Source: G020344215 sp039586575
Lineage (GTDB): Bacteria > Gemmatimonadota > Gemmatimonadetes > Palauibacterales > KS3-K002
Length of the DNA stretch: 64,000 bases
Reading direction: 5' to 3'
Assembly (NCBI GenBank): GCA_039586575.1
Contig: JBDHKD010000014.1
Span: 10,008-74,007 of the forward strand
The notes under the pieces are model-generated. The model worked only from the letters and a program-made list of their open reading frames with translations. It was not told the origin of the DNA and made no database searches. Shown here piece after piece: positions 29,202 to 37,736 of this stretch. Both the position numbers and the translations under genes were made by a program. Positions within the stretch are counted from its first letter, which is position 1; each line of letters begins with the position of its first letter.

Positions 29202-30566
29202 GTGAAAGTACTGGTCATAGACGACGAGGCGGGCGTGCGTCGCACCCTCTCGATGATCCTCGAGGACGAGGGTTATCAGGTCATCAGCGCCTCCGACGGT
29301 AAAGAGGGGTTGGATCGCGCCCTCAAGGAAGAGCCCGACCTCATCCTCTGCGATATCCGCATGCCGCGAATGGACGGGCTCGAGTTCCTCGAGCAATACC
29401 GCAAGCAGAACGGACAGGCGCTGGTCATTACCATCACCGCTTACGGCAGCACCGAGCTCGCCGTCGAGGCGATGAAGAAGGGCGCCTACGACTACCTGCC
29501 CAAGCCGTTCGCGACCGACGAGGTCGTCCTCACCCTGCGCAAGGCGGAGGAGCGCGAGAAGCTCAGGCGCGAGGTGACGCGCCTGCGGCAGCGGGTCAAA
29601 GCGGACCAGCGATATCCGGAAATCGTCGCCAAGAGCGCCGGGATGCGGGAAGCCGTGGAGCTGGGGACCAAGGTCGCGCAACACCCGTCGACCGTCCTCA
29701 TCACCGGCGAGAGTGGCACCGGCAAGGAGCTGATCGCGCGACTCATCCACGGAGCGAGCCCGCGGGCGAATCGCCCTTTCGTGCCCATCAACTGCGGTGC
29801 GATCCCGGAGAACCTGCTCGAGTCCGAGCTGTTCGGTCACGTGAAGGGCGCCTTCACCGGGGCGCACGTCGATCGTGCCGGCCTGTTCGAGGAGGCCGAC
29901 GGTGGGACGCTGTTCCTGGACGAGATCGGCGAGCTGCCTTCGCAACTGCAGGTCAAGCTGCTGCGGGCCCTCCAGGAGGGCGAGATCCGTCGCGTCGGCG
30001 ACAGCTCGGCCCGCAAGGTGGACGTGCGAATCATCACCGCCACCGCTCGTGACCTCGAGCAAGAGGTCAGGGAGGGAGGTTTTCGGTCCGACCTTTACTA
30101 CCGGATCAACGTAGTCCGCATTCACCTGCCGCCGTTGCGCCAACGGACGGAGGACATCCCACCACTCAGCCGCCACTTCACCGAGAAATTCTCGAAACAG
30201 CTCGGCGTCGACGTCAGCGGCTTCGAGCCGGCGGCCATGAAACTCCTGCTCGTCCACCCGTGGTACGGGAACGTGCGCCAGCTGGAAAACGTCGTCGAGC
30301 GCGCCATGGTCCTCGCCGAATGTCCCACCATCCGACCTCAGGACCTCCCGGACTTCATCCGCCACCCCGAAACGTCGGTCGAGGGGCCGCTCGAGTCGCT
30401 TCCGGCTGACGAGCTCTCCATCAAGAAGCAGACCGCCGAGCTGGAACGGCGGCTGATCGGTCGCGCCCTTCAGATCACCGACGGCAATCGCACCAAGGCG
30501 GCGGAGCTTCTCGACCTGAGCTATCGGGCACTGCTCTACAAGATCCGCGACTACGGACTCGGCTAG
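29202..30566 (+). CDS. Sigma-54 response regulator (NtrC/ZraR type)
   Basis: A 454-residue activator starting with GTG directly after the kinase stop. The receiver has DDEAG and Asp51 in ILCDIRMPRMD. The AAA+ core has Walker A GESGTGKE, a canonical GAFTGA loop (HVKGAFTGAHVDRAG) and Walker B GTLFLDEIGEL. The C-terminal Fis-type helix-turn-helix is NRTKAAELLDLSYRALLYKI. It forms a second sigma-54 two-component pair inside the pil locus, next to the minor pilin genes. It could drive the minor pilin operon or modulate pilA; the sequence does not decide. Confidence 0.88.
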   Translation: MKVLVIDDEAGVRRTLSMILEDEGYQVISASDGKEGLDRALKEEPDLILCDIRMPRMDGLEFLEQYRKQNGQALVITITAYGSTELAVEAMKKGAYDYLPKPFATDEVVLTLRKAEEREKLRREVTRLRQRVKADQRYPEIVAKSAGMREAVELGTKVAQHPSTVLITGESGTGKELIARLIHGASPRANRPFVPINCGAIPENLLESELFGHVKGAFTGAHVDRAGLFEEADGGTLFLDEIGELPSQLQVKLLRALQEGEIRRVGDSSARKVDVRIITATARDLEQEVREGGFRSDLYYRINVVRIHLPPLRQRTEDIPPLSRHFTEKFSKQLGVDVSGFEPAAMKLLLVHPWYGNVRQLENVVERAMVLAECPTIRPQDLPDFIRHPETSVEGPLESLPADELSIKKQTAELERRLIGRALQITDGNRTKAAELLDLSYRALLYKIRDYGLG

Positions 30567-30579
30567 CGACTCCGCCGGC

Positions 30580-30597
30580 GTTGATCTTTTGTTGATC
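30580..30597 (+). promoter_or_regulatory. Paired GTTGATC repeats before the minor pilin operon
   Basis: GTTGATC occurs at 30580-30586 and 30591-30597, an 11-base period, i.e. the same face of the helix. This spacing is common in response-regulator sites. The 52-base leader has no clear -10 box. Confidence 0.35.
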
Positions 30598-30618
30598 GGG
30601 AACCGCTAGCCTGCGGGC

Positions 30619-31101
30619 ATGCGGTCTCTGCAGAAAAGCGGTGCCTCGCTGGCTGAGCTCGTTGTTGTTGTCCTCGTCGTCGGCCTCCTCATGGTGATCG
30701 CCGTGCCCCGGCTGGCCAGGGCACGGGCCAGGATGCAGGTCGTCGCGGCGCGACGGGCCTTCACCGCCGCCCACTCGCTGGCCCGACTCGCGGCCGCCCA
30801 GTACGGAGGCCTTTCCCGGCTACACCTCGACCCCGAGACGGACCGCTTCTGGGTCACCGCCGACACCGGCTCGCTCTCGGGCATCGCCGTCCGCGACACG
30901 CTGCATCCCGTCGTGCGGGTCGGCCGGCAATTCGCCGGTGTGACCATCGAGGGATCGCCGCGCACGTTCTGCTTCGATCCCCGCGGACTGGCCACCGCGC
31001 GCGGCGACTGCGACTTGCCTAACGCCACCTTGGTGTTTCGGCGCGGTGGTATCACCGACACAGTCACCATATCCCGGCTGGGAAGGGTGCTGCCTCGATG
31101 A
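30619..31101 (+). CDS. fimT: Minor pilin, FimT/GspH type
   Basis: A 160-residue prepilin-like protein. The leader MRSLQKSG is followed by ASLAELVVVVLVVGLLMVIA, with Gly8 at the cleavage site and Glu at +5. The remaining 120 residues form a beta-rich head with one Cys pair (FCFDPRG and GDCDLP). FimT-type minor pilins prime assembly and in some species bind DNA. The stop overlaps the next start as ATGA, beginning a run of four minor pilin genes. Confidence 0.8.
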   Translation: MRSLQKSGASLAELVVVVLVVGLLMVIAVPRLARARARMQVVAARRAFTAAHSLARLAAAQYGGLSRLHLDPETDRFWVTADTGSLSGIAVRDTLHPVVRVGRQFAGVTIEGSPRTFCFDPRGLATARGDCDLPNATLVFRRGGITDTVTISRLGRVLPR

Positions 31102-31451
31102 GCGGCGGTCGCTCCAGAAGGAGGGAGTGGGGGTTCTCACTGGTCGAGCTCGTCGTGGCGCTGACCGTCCTCGCTATCAGTGCGCTCGGGCTTGCCGCCA
31201 CCGCCCGTGTCGTCGCCGACTCGATGATGGTCTCTTACCTGGACACCCGGATCGCGATCGCGGCTCAGTCCGCTCTCGAACGCTTGCTAGCCCGGGAGAA
31301 CGATGATCTCGCGTCGGGCACGTCAGCCGATGGCCCGGTGCTGGTGAGTTGGACGCTCGGAGACGGCGAGCTGAGAGAGCTCTCGCTTGTGGTCAGCGGC
31401 CGGCTAGCCGGGATCGAGGTCCGCGACACAGTAGTCGCGTTCGTGCGATGA
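31098..31451 (+). CDS. pilV: Minor pilin, PilV/GspI type
   Basis: A 117-residue prepilin with the cleavage region REWGFSLVELVVALTVLAIS (Gly12, then Phe at +1 and Glu at +5). Overlaps at both ends (ATGA) put it in one translationally coupled operon with its neighbours. The size and place between a FimT-like and a PilW-like protein support the PilV/GspI call. Sequence of the head domain is not diagnostic. Confidence 0.75.
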   Translation: MSGGRSRRREWGFSLVELVVALTVLAISALGLAATARVVADSMMVSYLDTRIAIAAQSALERLLARENDDLASGTSADGPVLVSWTLGDGELRELSLVVSGRLAGIEVRDTVVAFVR

Positions 31452-32329
31452 GCCATGGCGATCAGGCCGGCTACTCGGTCGCGGAACTTACTCTCGTCCT
31501 GCTGCTCGTCTCGGCGGTGACCATCGCGGCCTTCTCGCTGTTGAGTGGACAACGGCGATTCTACACGGTCGAGCTGCAACTGGCCGAGGCTCGGAGCTCG
31601 GCGCGTATTGCTCTGGAAGTGCTGGCCACCGAGCTCCGTTCGGCAAGTCCCGGGGGTGGTGACCTCTACGCGATCGCTGGCGACAGCGTGGCTCTGCGCT
31701 CGTATCGGGGCCTCGGCTTCGTCTGCTCGGTCGCCGACGGATACGTTGGCATCCGTCTGCTCGCCGGTACCCTGGCCAGTTCACCGACCGATAGCGCGCT
31801 GATCTTTTTGGAAAACAGCTACGACACCGAACAGGACGATGATTGGGTCGCTGCAGAAGCGGGGACGGCCGGGAGGTCTGGCTCCCGCCGCTGCCGCGAT
31901 GGCGAGCCCCCCGATCTCGAGTTGCCGGACGGTTGGCCGCTTACGGGCGCCGTCGTCGGGTCGCCGGTACGTGGCTTCCGGCCGTACGTCTATCGGCTCT
32001 ATCGGGCGGGCGACGACGGTTGGTGGCTCGGGCAACGGCCACGCGGCGAGCGAGTTCAACCGGTCGTCGGCCCCTTCGCGAGCCCAGCGGAAGGCGGCTT
32101 GCGTTTGCAGTTCTTCGACAGGTTCGCGCGAGAGACGAGCGAGCCGCGAGCGGTCGCCCAGGTGCGGATCACGGTTAGGGCCCGAACCCCAGAGCCCCTG
32201 CCGGGACCTGCTGGACCGGCCTTCCTTCACGACTCACTCTCCATCCACGTCTCCCTGCGCAACGCGTGCTGGCCCGAAGGCTCGACCTTCGCTCGCTATT
32301 GCGGTCGGCGCGAGAGATCGGCCGAGTGA
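31448..32329 (+). CDS. pilW: Minor pilin, PilW/GspJ type
   Basis: A 293-residue prepilin-like protein. QAGYSVAELTLVLLLVSAVT near the N-terminus is the prepilin motif, with Gly at -1, Tyr at +1 and Glu at +5. The head is large and contains cysteines (FVCSVADG, RRCRDGE, RNACWPEG, ARYCGRR). PilW-type proteins sit in the pilus tip complex. The ATG at 31448 overlaps the preceding stop; the frame extends upstream only as a shadow of pilV. Confidence 0.75.
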   Translation: MSHGDQAGYSVAELTLVLLLVSAVTIAAFSLLSGQRRFYTVELQLAEARSSARIALEVLATELRSASPGGGDLYAIAGDSVALRSYRGLGFVCSVADGYVGIRLLAGTLASSPTDSALIFLENSYDTEQDDDWVAAEAGTAGRSGSRRCRDGEPPDLELPDGWPLTGAVVGSPVRGFRPYVYRLYRAGDDGWWLGQRPRGERVQPVVGPFASPAEGGLRLQFFDRFARETSEPRAVAQVRITVRARTPEPLPGPAGPAFLHDSLSIHVSLRNACWPEGSTFARYCGRRERSAE

Positions 32330-32345
32330 GGTGGTGAGCGTCTTA

Positions 32346-32831
32346 ATGGCTGGCAGAGGTGGGTTCGCTCTCTTGGTGGTGGTCGTCGCCATCGGCGTGA
32401 TGGAGGCGCTCGTCAGCGCCGGCTATTTCGTGGCGGCGCAGCAGTTCCGTGCCGGCGTGGGCGGTCGGCAGAGAACCGCTGCCTTCTACGCCGCCGAGGC
32501 GGGCCTCGCCGCCGCCCTGCACGACTGGGACCCGGGCCTCGCCCTGAAGGTCGAGCCGGGCTCGAGCCGCCGGCTCGCCGAAGCAGGCCTGAGCTCGGGC
32601 GATCGCTACTCGGTCCGCTTGACGCGGCTCGACCGCGGGGCGCAGCCGGGTGCCGCCTACCTGCTCATCCTGTCGGAGGGACGAGCCGGGGGCGCTTGGG
32701 GCGGCCGGCGGCGGGTGGCGCTGCTGCTGTGTGCCCACGAGTCGGAAACTCTCGTTCCCGGGCTCCTCCGAGGCCCGAAACTCGTTTTGCTGCACCCCCT
32801 TGCGCAATTTGCCTGGTTAGAGATATTGTGA
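32346..32831 (+). CDS. pilX: Minor pilin, PilX type
   Basis: A 161-residue protein with a hydrophobic N-terminal helix, GGFALLVVVVAIGVMEALVSAG, and then AAFYAAEAGLAAAL, the pattern AEAGL seen after the helix in PilX proteins. A Glu at +5 is not evident, as in PilX/GspK-like members. The start may be ATG 32346 or the GTG at 32331 that overlaps pilW more closely. It is the last gene of the minor pilin unit. The 177-base gap after it holds the pilM promoter. Confidence 0.65.
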   Translation: MAGRGGFALLVVVVAIGVMEALVSAGYFVAAQQFRAGVGGRQRTAAFYAAEAGLAAALHDWDPGLALKVEPGSSRRLAEAGLSSGDRYSVRLTRLDRGAQPGAAYLLILSEGRAGGAWGGRRRVALLLCAHESETLVPGLLRGPKLVLLHPLAQFAWLEIL

Positions 32832-32874
32832 TAGGCCCGATTCGGGCGACCCTGTCCTACCCCCCCAGCTGTAG

Positions 32875-32903
32875 TTGACAAAGTGACCTTGGGGGACTAT
32901 CAT
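32875..32903 (+). promoter_or_regulatory. Sigma-70 promoter of pilMNOPQ
   Basis: TTGACA (32875-32880), a 17-base spacer and TATCAT (32898-32903) make the best vegetative promoter in the window. Transcription would begin near 32910, about 100 bases before the pilM ATG. Confidence 0.8.
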
Positions 32904-33008
32904 ACAGAGCCCTACCCCTAGGTCCCACTACAGCTTAGGTCCTTCTCTTTCACCGTCGCATGAGGTCGAGGGAGCTTTCATCTTAAGAATCTAGCCTCTT
33001 AGGTACTC

Positions 33009-34055
33009 ATGGCTCTACTTGGAATGGGCCGCAGCAAGCGGACCGTAGGACTCGACATCGGTAGCGGCTACATCAAGCTGGTCGTCATGCAGCATGGCAA
33101 GGGTCGCCCGCGGATCGTCAAAGCCGCAGCCACGCCGCTGGTCGCCGACGCGATCGTAGAGGGCGAGGTGATGGACCCGACGCTGGTGGCCAGTACGATT
33201 CGCTCGCTATTCGAGACGGCGGGAGTCAAGGACAAGAAGGTGGTGACGGCGGTGGGTGGCCGCGACGTCATCATCAAGCGGATCCAGATGGATCGGATGA
33301 AGGAATCCGATGCACGCGAGGTGATCCGTTGGGAAGCCGAGCAGCACGTGCCCTTCGACATGGAGAGCGTCGAGCTCGATTTCCAGATCCTCGACCCCAT
33401 GGACGAGGGTCTGCAGATGTCGGTGCTGCTCGTGGCTGCCAAACGTGAGCTGGTCGAGAACAAGGTCGCCTTGCTACTCGACGCCGGCCTCGAGCCCGAG
33501 ATCATCGATATCGATGCCTTCGCGCTCCATAACGCCTTCGAGCTGAACTACCCGGAAGCCATGACCGGCGTCGTCGGATTCGTGAACATCGGTCACGAGA
33601 CCACCAACGTGAACCTGCTCGAGGACGGCGTGCCGGTACTCACCCGGGACCTGGCGTTCGGCACCCGCAGGCTCCGCGAGAGTTTGCAGCGCGAGCGCGG
33701 GCTCACCGCCGATCAGGCCGAAGACGTTCTGGAGGGTCGCACCAGCGACCCCGAGCTCGAGGATTTCATCGGCCACCGGGCCGAGGAAGTAGCACTCGGT
33801 GTCGAGCGGGCCGCCGCGTTCTTGCAGGCGAGTTCGAGCCACACCGGTCTCTCGAGGATCTACGTCTGCGGCGGCGGCGCCCGCGTGCTCCGCATGGCGG
33901 AAGCCCTCGCCGACCGCCTGCAGGTGCCGGCCGAGATTGCCAACCCGGTCCAGCGCGTCGACGTCGATCCGGGTGCCTTCGACTTGATCTCGATCGCCGA
34001 CATGGCTCCGATGCTTGTGCTCCCGGTCGGCCTCGCTCTGCGACGCGCTGGCTAG
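33009..34055 (+). CDS. pilM: Pilus inner-membrane complex protein PilM
   Basis: A 348-residue cytoplasmic actin-like ATPase fold protein. TVGLDIGSGYIKLVVM is the first phosphate loop, and YVCGGGARVLRMAEALADRL the second; GFVNIGHETTNVNLLEDGVPVL sits between. PilM binds the N-terminus of PilN and links the alignment complex to the motors. First gene of pilMNOPQ; length is usual for the family. Confidence 0.95.
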   Translation: MALLGMGRSKRTVGLDIGSGYIKLVVMQHGKGRPRIVKAAATPLVADAIVEGEVMDPTLVASTIRSLFETAGVKDKKVVTAVGGRDVIIKRIQMDRMKESDAREVIRWEAEQHVPFDMESVELDFQILDPMDEGLQMSVLLVAAKRELVENKVALLLDAGLEPEIIDIDAFALHNAFELNYPEAMTGVVGFVNIGHETTNVNLLEDGVPVLTRDLAFGTRRLRESLQRERGLTADQAEDVLEGRTSDPELEDFIGHRAEEVALGVERAAAFLQASSSHTGLSRIYVCGGGARVLRMAEALADRLQVPAEIANPVQRVDVDPGAFDLISIADMAPMLVLPVGLALRRAG

Positions 34056-34097
34056 CGGGAACCAACGACGTGAACTCTTGTTCGAACGGACTCTGCG

Positions 34098-34766
34098 ATG
34101 CTGGCCCTGATTGAGATGAACCTTCTCCCCGGCGGTAAGCGGGGAGTAGTACGACCGAAGGGCGGACGGAAGGTCTCACTCCCGAAGTTCGAGGGACTGC
34201 GTGACATGGTTCAGGGTGACCCTTGGGTCATCGCTGTGGCTGTCATCGGTGTCATCGCAGCTCTCCACGTCGGTTTCACGTTCTTCACTCAGGGAGTGAC
34301 GCTCGGCCGAATCGAAGACGAGCTCCAGGTGCAGCGTCAGGACTCGATCCGCTACGCCGAGGCCATCGCCGCGGCGGACAGCCTGGAAGCGCGGCGCGAC
34401 ACCTTGGAGAGAAAGTCGCAGATTATTCGCGAGATCGATGCCGGCCGTTTCGTCTGGCCTCACATCATGGACGAAGTGAGCGCCTCCTTGCCCGACTACA
34501 CCTGGCTAACCGCTCTCAGTCAGAGCGCCGGTGGGGGCGCCGATGTCGAGTTCCGCCTCGATGGGATGACCGGGCAAACCCAGGCGCTCACCCGCTTTAT
34601 GCGTGACCTCGAGGATTCGCCCTTCATCCGCGACGTACGGCTCGTATCGCAGGAGCAGATACAGCAGGGGCAAAGGCTCGTACACAACTTTGTTCTCCTG
34701 GCTCGCTATCAGATCCCCGATTCCACGGCGATCATCACCGAGCCGATCATCCTGGCAGGGGAGTAG
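34098..34766 (+). CDS. pilN: Pilus alignment complex protein PilN
   Basis: A 222-residue protein with the short cytoplasmic peptide MNLLPGGKRG that binds PilM, one membrane helix (about residues 43-66), a coiled region and a periplasmic ferredoxin-like domain. The MNLLP motif starts at an internal ATG (34116), which could be the true start because other PilN proteins begin close to INLLP. The cytoplasmic linker is longer than usual. It is followed directly by pilO. Confidence 0.9.
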   Translation: MLALIEMNLLPGGKRGVVRPKGGRKVSLPKFEGLRDMVQGDPWVIAVAVIGVIAALHVGFTFFTQGVTLGRIEDELQVQRQDSIRYAEAIAAADSLEARRDTLERKSQIIREIDAGRFVWPHIMDEVSASLPDYTWLTALSQSAGGGADVEFRLDGMTGQTQALTRFMRDLEDSPFIRDVRLVSQEQIQQGQRLVHNFVLLARYQIPDSTAIITEPIILAGE

Positions 34767-34770
34767 TGCC

Positions 34771-35376
34771 GTGGCTCTGTTACCAGCCGAACCCAAACAA
34801 CGACGAAACGCGCTGATCTTGATCATCATGATGGTCGGTGCCGCGTGGTACGTCGCGAAGATATACGCGCTCGACCCGCGCCAGACCGAGATCAACTCAT
34901 CGCGCGCGAATCTCGAGACACTCGAAAGCCAGAATCGGCGCTCCCGGGCTCTGGCCGCCCGGCGCGATGACTTGAACTCGCGTATGGAACTCCAAGAGCG
35001 CCAACTCAGGATCTTCGAGGAGTTCATTCCGGAATCCCAGGAAGTCCCGGAACTGCTCGATGCAATCTCCACTGAGGCACGACTGACCGGTATCGAGATG
35101 ACCCGGTTCCGCCCTCAGGCCGACGAGCCCGGCGAGTTCTACACCAAGCGGACTTGGGAACTCACACTCCTCGGTGAGTATCACGATATCGGCAGGTACC
35201 TGGCCCGCGTCGCGTCCTTACCCCGGATCATCAAGCCTGGCAACGTGAACGTCTCGCTGGCACCGCGCAGCCGGGCGACGCGTGACATGGAGGCCCCGTT
35301 GGAAGTGACCCTGCGGGTAGAGACATTCGTGTTGGGTGCTCTGCCAACGGGACAGCAAGGCCAAGGAGCGTCCTAA
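34771..35376 (+). CDS. pilO: Pilus alignment complex protein PilO
   Basis: A 201-residue protein with one membrane helix near the N-terminus (NALILIIMMVGAAWYVAKIY), a coiled coil (about residues 35-85) and a periplasmic domain. It pairs with PilN across the periplasm. The GTG at 34771 is selected because GGGGAG lies about seven bases before it and pilN stops just upstream; the longer open frame overlaps pilN and is a shadow. Confidence 0.88.
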   Translation: MALLPAEPKQRRNALILIIMMVGAAWYVAKIYALDPRQTEINSSRANLETLESQNRRSRALAARRDDLNSRMELQERQLRIFEEFIPESQEVPELLDAISTEARLTGIEMTRFRPQADEPGEFYTKRTWELTLLGEYHDIGRYLARVASLPRIIKPGNVNVSLAPRSRATRDMEAPLEVTLRVETFVLGALPTGQQGQGAS

Positions 35377-35377
35377 C

Positions 35378-35824
35378 GTGGCTTATTCCGTCCTGATTCT
35401 CGTAGCCGCGCTCACCGGCATTGCGGCCGGCCCGGCGCCCGCCTCATTGGCGCCGCAGGACACGGCCAGCTCTCGCCAGTCCTCCGAGCAGGATGCGATC
35501 TATCGGCGCGAAGTGTTCGTCTATCCGTCGGACGCCCGCCGTAACCCGTTCGTCAGCCTCATCGGGCCTGACGTCGATAGCGGCCCACTGTTCGGTGACC
35601 TCGATCTCATGGGCATCATCTTCGGAGGTTCTGCCGGCAGTGTCGCCACCGTGATTGACCGCGCTAGCGAAAAACGATATCGCGTGCGCCGCGGCGACTC
35701 CATCGGCAACGCACGCGTGGTCGAGATCCGACCGGACGCAGTCGTCTTCCAGGTCACCGAATTCGGTGTCACCCGAAGCGAGACGCTGCGCATTAGACGA
35801 GGAGAGGAGGAGGAGCAAGAATGA
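35378..35824 (+). CDS. pilP: Pilus assembly protein PilP
   Basis: A 148-residue periplasmic protein that connects PilNO to the secretin PilQ. The N-terminus is a signal sequence (VAYSVLILVAALTGIAAG) without a Cys in a lipobox, so unlike many PilP proteins it may not be a lipoprotein. The conserved segment RRNPFVSLIG and the beta domain with VIDRASEKRYRVRRGDSIG fit PilP. The GTG is preceded by AAGGAG. Stop overlaps the pilQ ATG. Confidence 0.85.
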   Translation: MAYSVLILVAALTGIAAGPAPASLAPQDTASSRQSSEQDAIYRREVFVYPSDARRNPFVSLIGPDVDSGPLFGDLDLMGIIFGGSAGSVATVIDRASEKRYRVRRGDSIGNARVVEIRPDAVVFQVTEFGVTRSETLRIRRGEEEEQE

Positions 35825-37662
35825 TGCTCCATGCGCTGTTATTCTTCTTGGCCATGGCAGGAGCCGACGACCCAGCGAGCGTCACCGAGCTTCGGGTCGA
35901 GCCCGCGGCAGCCGGCTTCACCGAGGTCGTTGTGCGGATGAGTGGCGAGGTCAACTATTCCGATTTCCTGCTCACCGATCCGCCGCGACTTATCGTCGAT
36001 CTCAAAGGCGCTCGGCACGCTCTGCCGAGAGACAACTTTGAGAACATCAACCGGGGCGGTGTTATCCGCGTCCGGACCAGTCAGTTCCGTGACGATGTGG
36101 TCCGCATCGTCGTGGAGCTCACCGAGCCTACGAGTTACACCCTGACTCGCCAGGGCGGCGAGATCAGGGTCTCGTTCCCGAACCTCTCCGGTTCGGCCTT
36201 CGACTCGTGGGCCAGCGCACCGGGCGCGGCGGCTGCTCCGCCTGCGGCGGCCGCCGAGACGCGAAGCACAGCGGCGCCGCCACGAGATCCGCTGCCGCAG
36301 CAACAGGAGCCGTCGCCCTTCGCGCAGCGCGCCACCCCGGTGAGCCAGATGCCCCGGATCACCGTGACGTTCGAGAACACCGACATCCGTGACGTCCTCA
36401 ACAACTTCGCAGACTTCACGGGCAAGTCGTTCGTGCCGGGCGCCGGCGTCGAGGGTTCGGTCACGGCCAATATTCGCAACCAGCCGTGGGATCTGGCGCT
36501 CAAAGCGATCCTCGAGGCTCACGGCTTGACGGCGGTCGAGACGGCGACCGGTATCATCCGCGTCGACCGGCTGGAGAACCTGCAGGAGCGCCAGCAGTTG
36601 ATCCAGCTCGAGACCCAGATCTTCAAGATCAACTACGCACCGGTCACCGAGGTGGCCGCGGCTCTGCAGCCGGCGCTCTCCGAGCGCGGGCAGGCGATCG
36701 CCAATGCGGCGACCAACTCGATCATCGTCACCGACTTGCCGGAGAACCTAGACATCGCTCGCCAGATGGTGAACGACCTCGACGTCCGTACGCCGCAGGT
36801 CGTCATCTCCGCAAAGATCATCTTCGTCGACCGCAGCGAGATCGAAGAGCTGGGCGTCATGTGGGACTTCAAGGACACACAGGGCAACCAGCTGAACGAG
36901 CGAATCCCCGGGCCCACGCTCGACCCGCGGGATTGGGAGATCGTCGACACGGACTTCGACGGTGTCCCCGAGACGGTCGTCAGGCCGCTCGTCAACACGA
37001 CCGAGGTCTCGTTTGCCGGGTCATCGATCGCCGCGCTCGCCAACGCGCGCGACCAGATCGTTACCCCGGCGCTCTCACTGCTCACCTCCGTCGCTATCGG
37101 TGATTTCAGGCTGTTCAACTTCATCGACGTCCTGGAACGGCTGGATCTCTCCGACATCGTCGCCGCCCCGACGATTCAGGCGATGGACAATCAGCCGGCT
37201 GAGATCCTGGTCGGCGAGCGCACCCCTGTCCGCGTCGCCGACTACGGCGCCGCTGGCGCTCAACAGGGTCAAGGCGCTCAGGGTCAGTTCCCGCAGGCGA
37301 CCGTCGACTACCAGGAGACCGGCATCAAGCTGCAGGTCACACCGCACATCACCTTCGATCGCAAGATCGTCATGGACCTGCACGCCGAGCGGTCGGGTGT
37401 TCAGCTGGCGCCCGGTGACATCGGTTTCACTTTCCAGACTCAGGAGGGTACGACGCGCTTGATCTTGAATGACGGGGAGACCGGCGTGATCGGCGGTCTC
37501 ACCATCACCGAGGTCACCAGGACTGAAAGCGGTGTTCCGATTCTGATGGACCTCCCCCTTGTCGGGCCACTCTTCCGGACCACCAGGTCCGATGATGCCA
37601 AGCGGGACCTGTTGATCCTTGTGACTCCACACATCGTGGACGAAGCAGTGGCAGCACGCTAG
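35821..37662 (+). CDS. pilQ: Outer-membrane secretin PilQ
   Basis: A 613-residue secretin. A signal peptide, one AMIN domain (about 18-120, VDLKGARHALPRDNF), an Ala/Pro-rich linker, an STN/N0-type domain (about 175-250), N1 domain (about 255-350), and the secretin barrel domain from about 400 with the closing motif GVIGGLTITEVTRTESGVPI and a final VPILMDLPLVGPLFRT. It forms the gated pore through which the pilus leaves. It overlaps pilP by four bases and ends the pilMNOPQ operon. Confidence 0.95.
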   Translation: MMLHALLFFLAMAGADDPASVTELRVEPAAAGFTEVVVRMSGEVNYSDFLLTDPPRLIVDLKGARHALPRDNFENINRGGVIRVRTSQFRDDVVRIVVELTEPTSYTLTRQGGEIRVSFPNLSGSAFDSWASAPGAAAAPPAAAAETRSTAAPPRDPLPQQQEPSPFAQRATPVSQMPRITVTFENTDIRDVLNNFADFTGKSFVPGAGVEGSVTANIRNQPWDLALKAILEAHGLTAVETATGIIRVDRLENLQERQQLIQLETQIFKINYAPVTEVAAALQPALSERGQAIANAATNSIIVTDLPENLDIARQMVNDLDVRTPQVVISAKIIFVDRSEIEELGVMWDFKDTQGNQLNERIPGPTLDPRDWEIVDTDFDGVPETVVRPLVNTTEVSFAGSSIAALANARDQIVTPALSLLTSVAIGDFRLFNFIDVLERLDLSDIVAAPTIQAMDNQPAEILVGERTPVRVADYGAAGAQQGQGAQGQFPQATVDYQETGIKLQVTPHITFDRKIVMDLHAERSGVQLAPGDIGFTFQTQEGTTRLILNDGETGVIGGLTITEVTRTESGVPILMDLPLVGPLFRTTRSDDAKRDLLILVTPHIVDEAVAAR

Positions 37663-37668
37663 AACGAT

Positions 37669-37703
37669 CACGGCGCCGATCGCCGCGGCGGACCGGCGCC
37701 GTG
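37669..37703 (+). other. Stem-loop after pilQ
   Basis: CACGGCGCCG (37669-37678) pairs perfectly with CGGCGCCGTG (37694-37703). It has no T-run after it, so a factor-independent terminator is doubtful; it may protect the mRNA end. Confidence 0.5.
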
Positions 37704-37736
37704 AGACGCTCTAAAAAAACCTGAGGGAGTAGTCTT

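Noticed and set aside
37669..37703. pilQ terminator
   Set aside because: The stem is perfect but no T-run follows, so it is listed only as a stem-loop.
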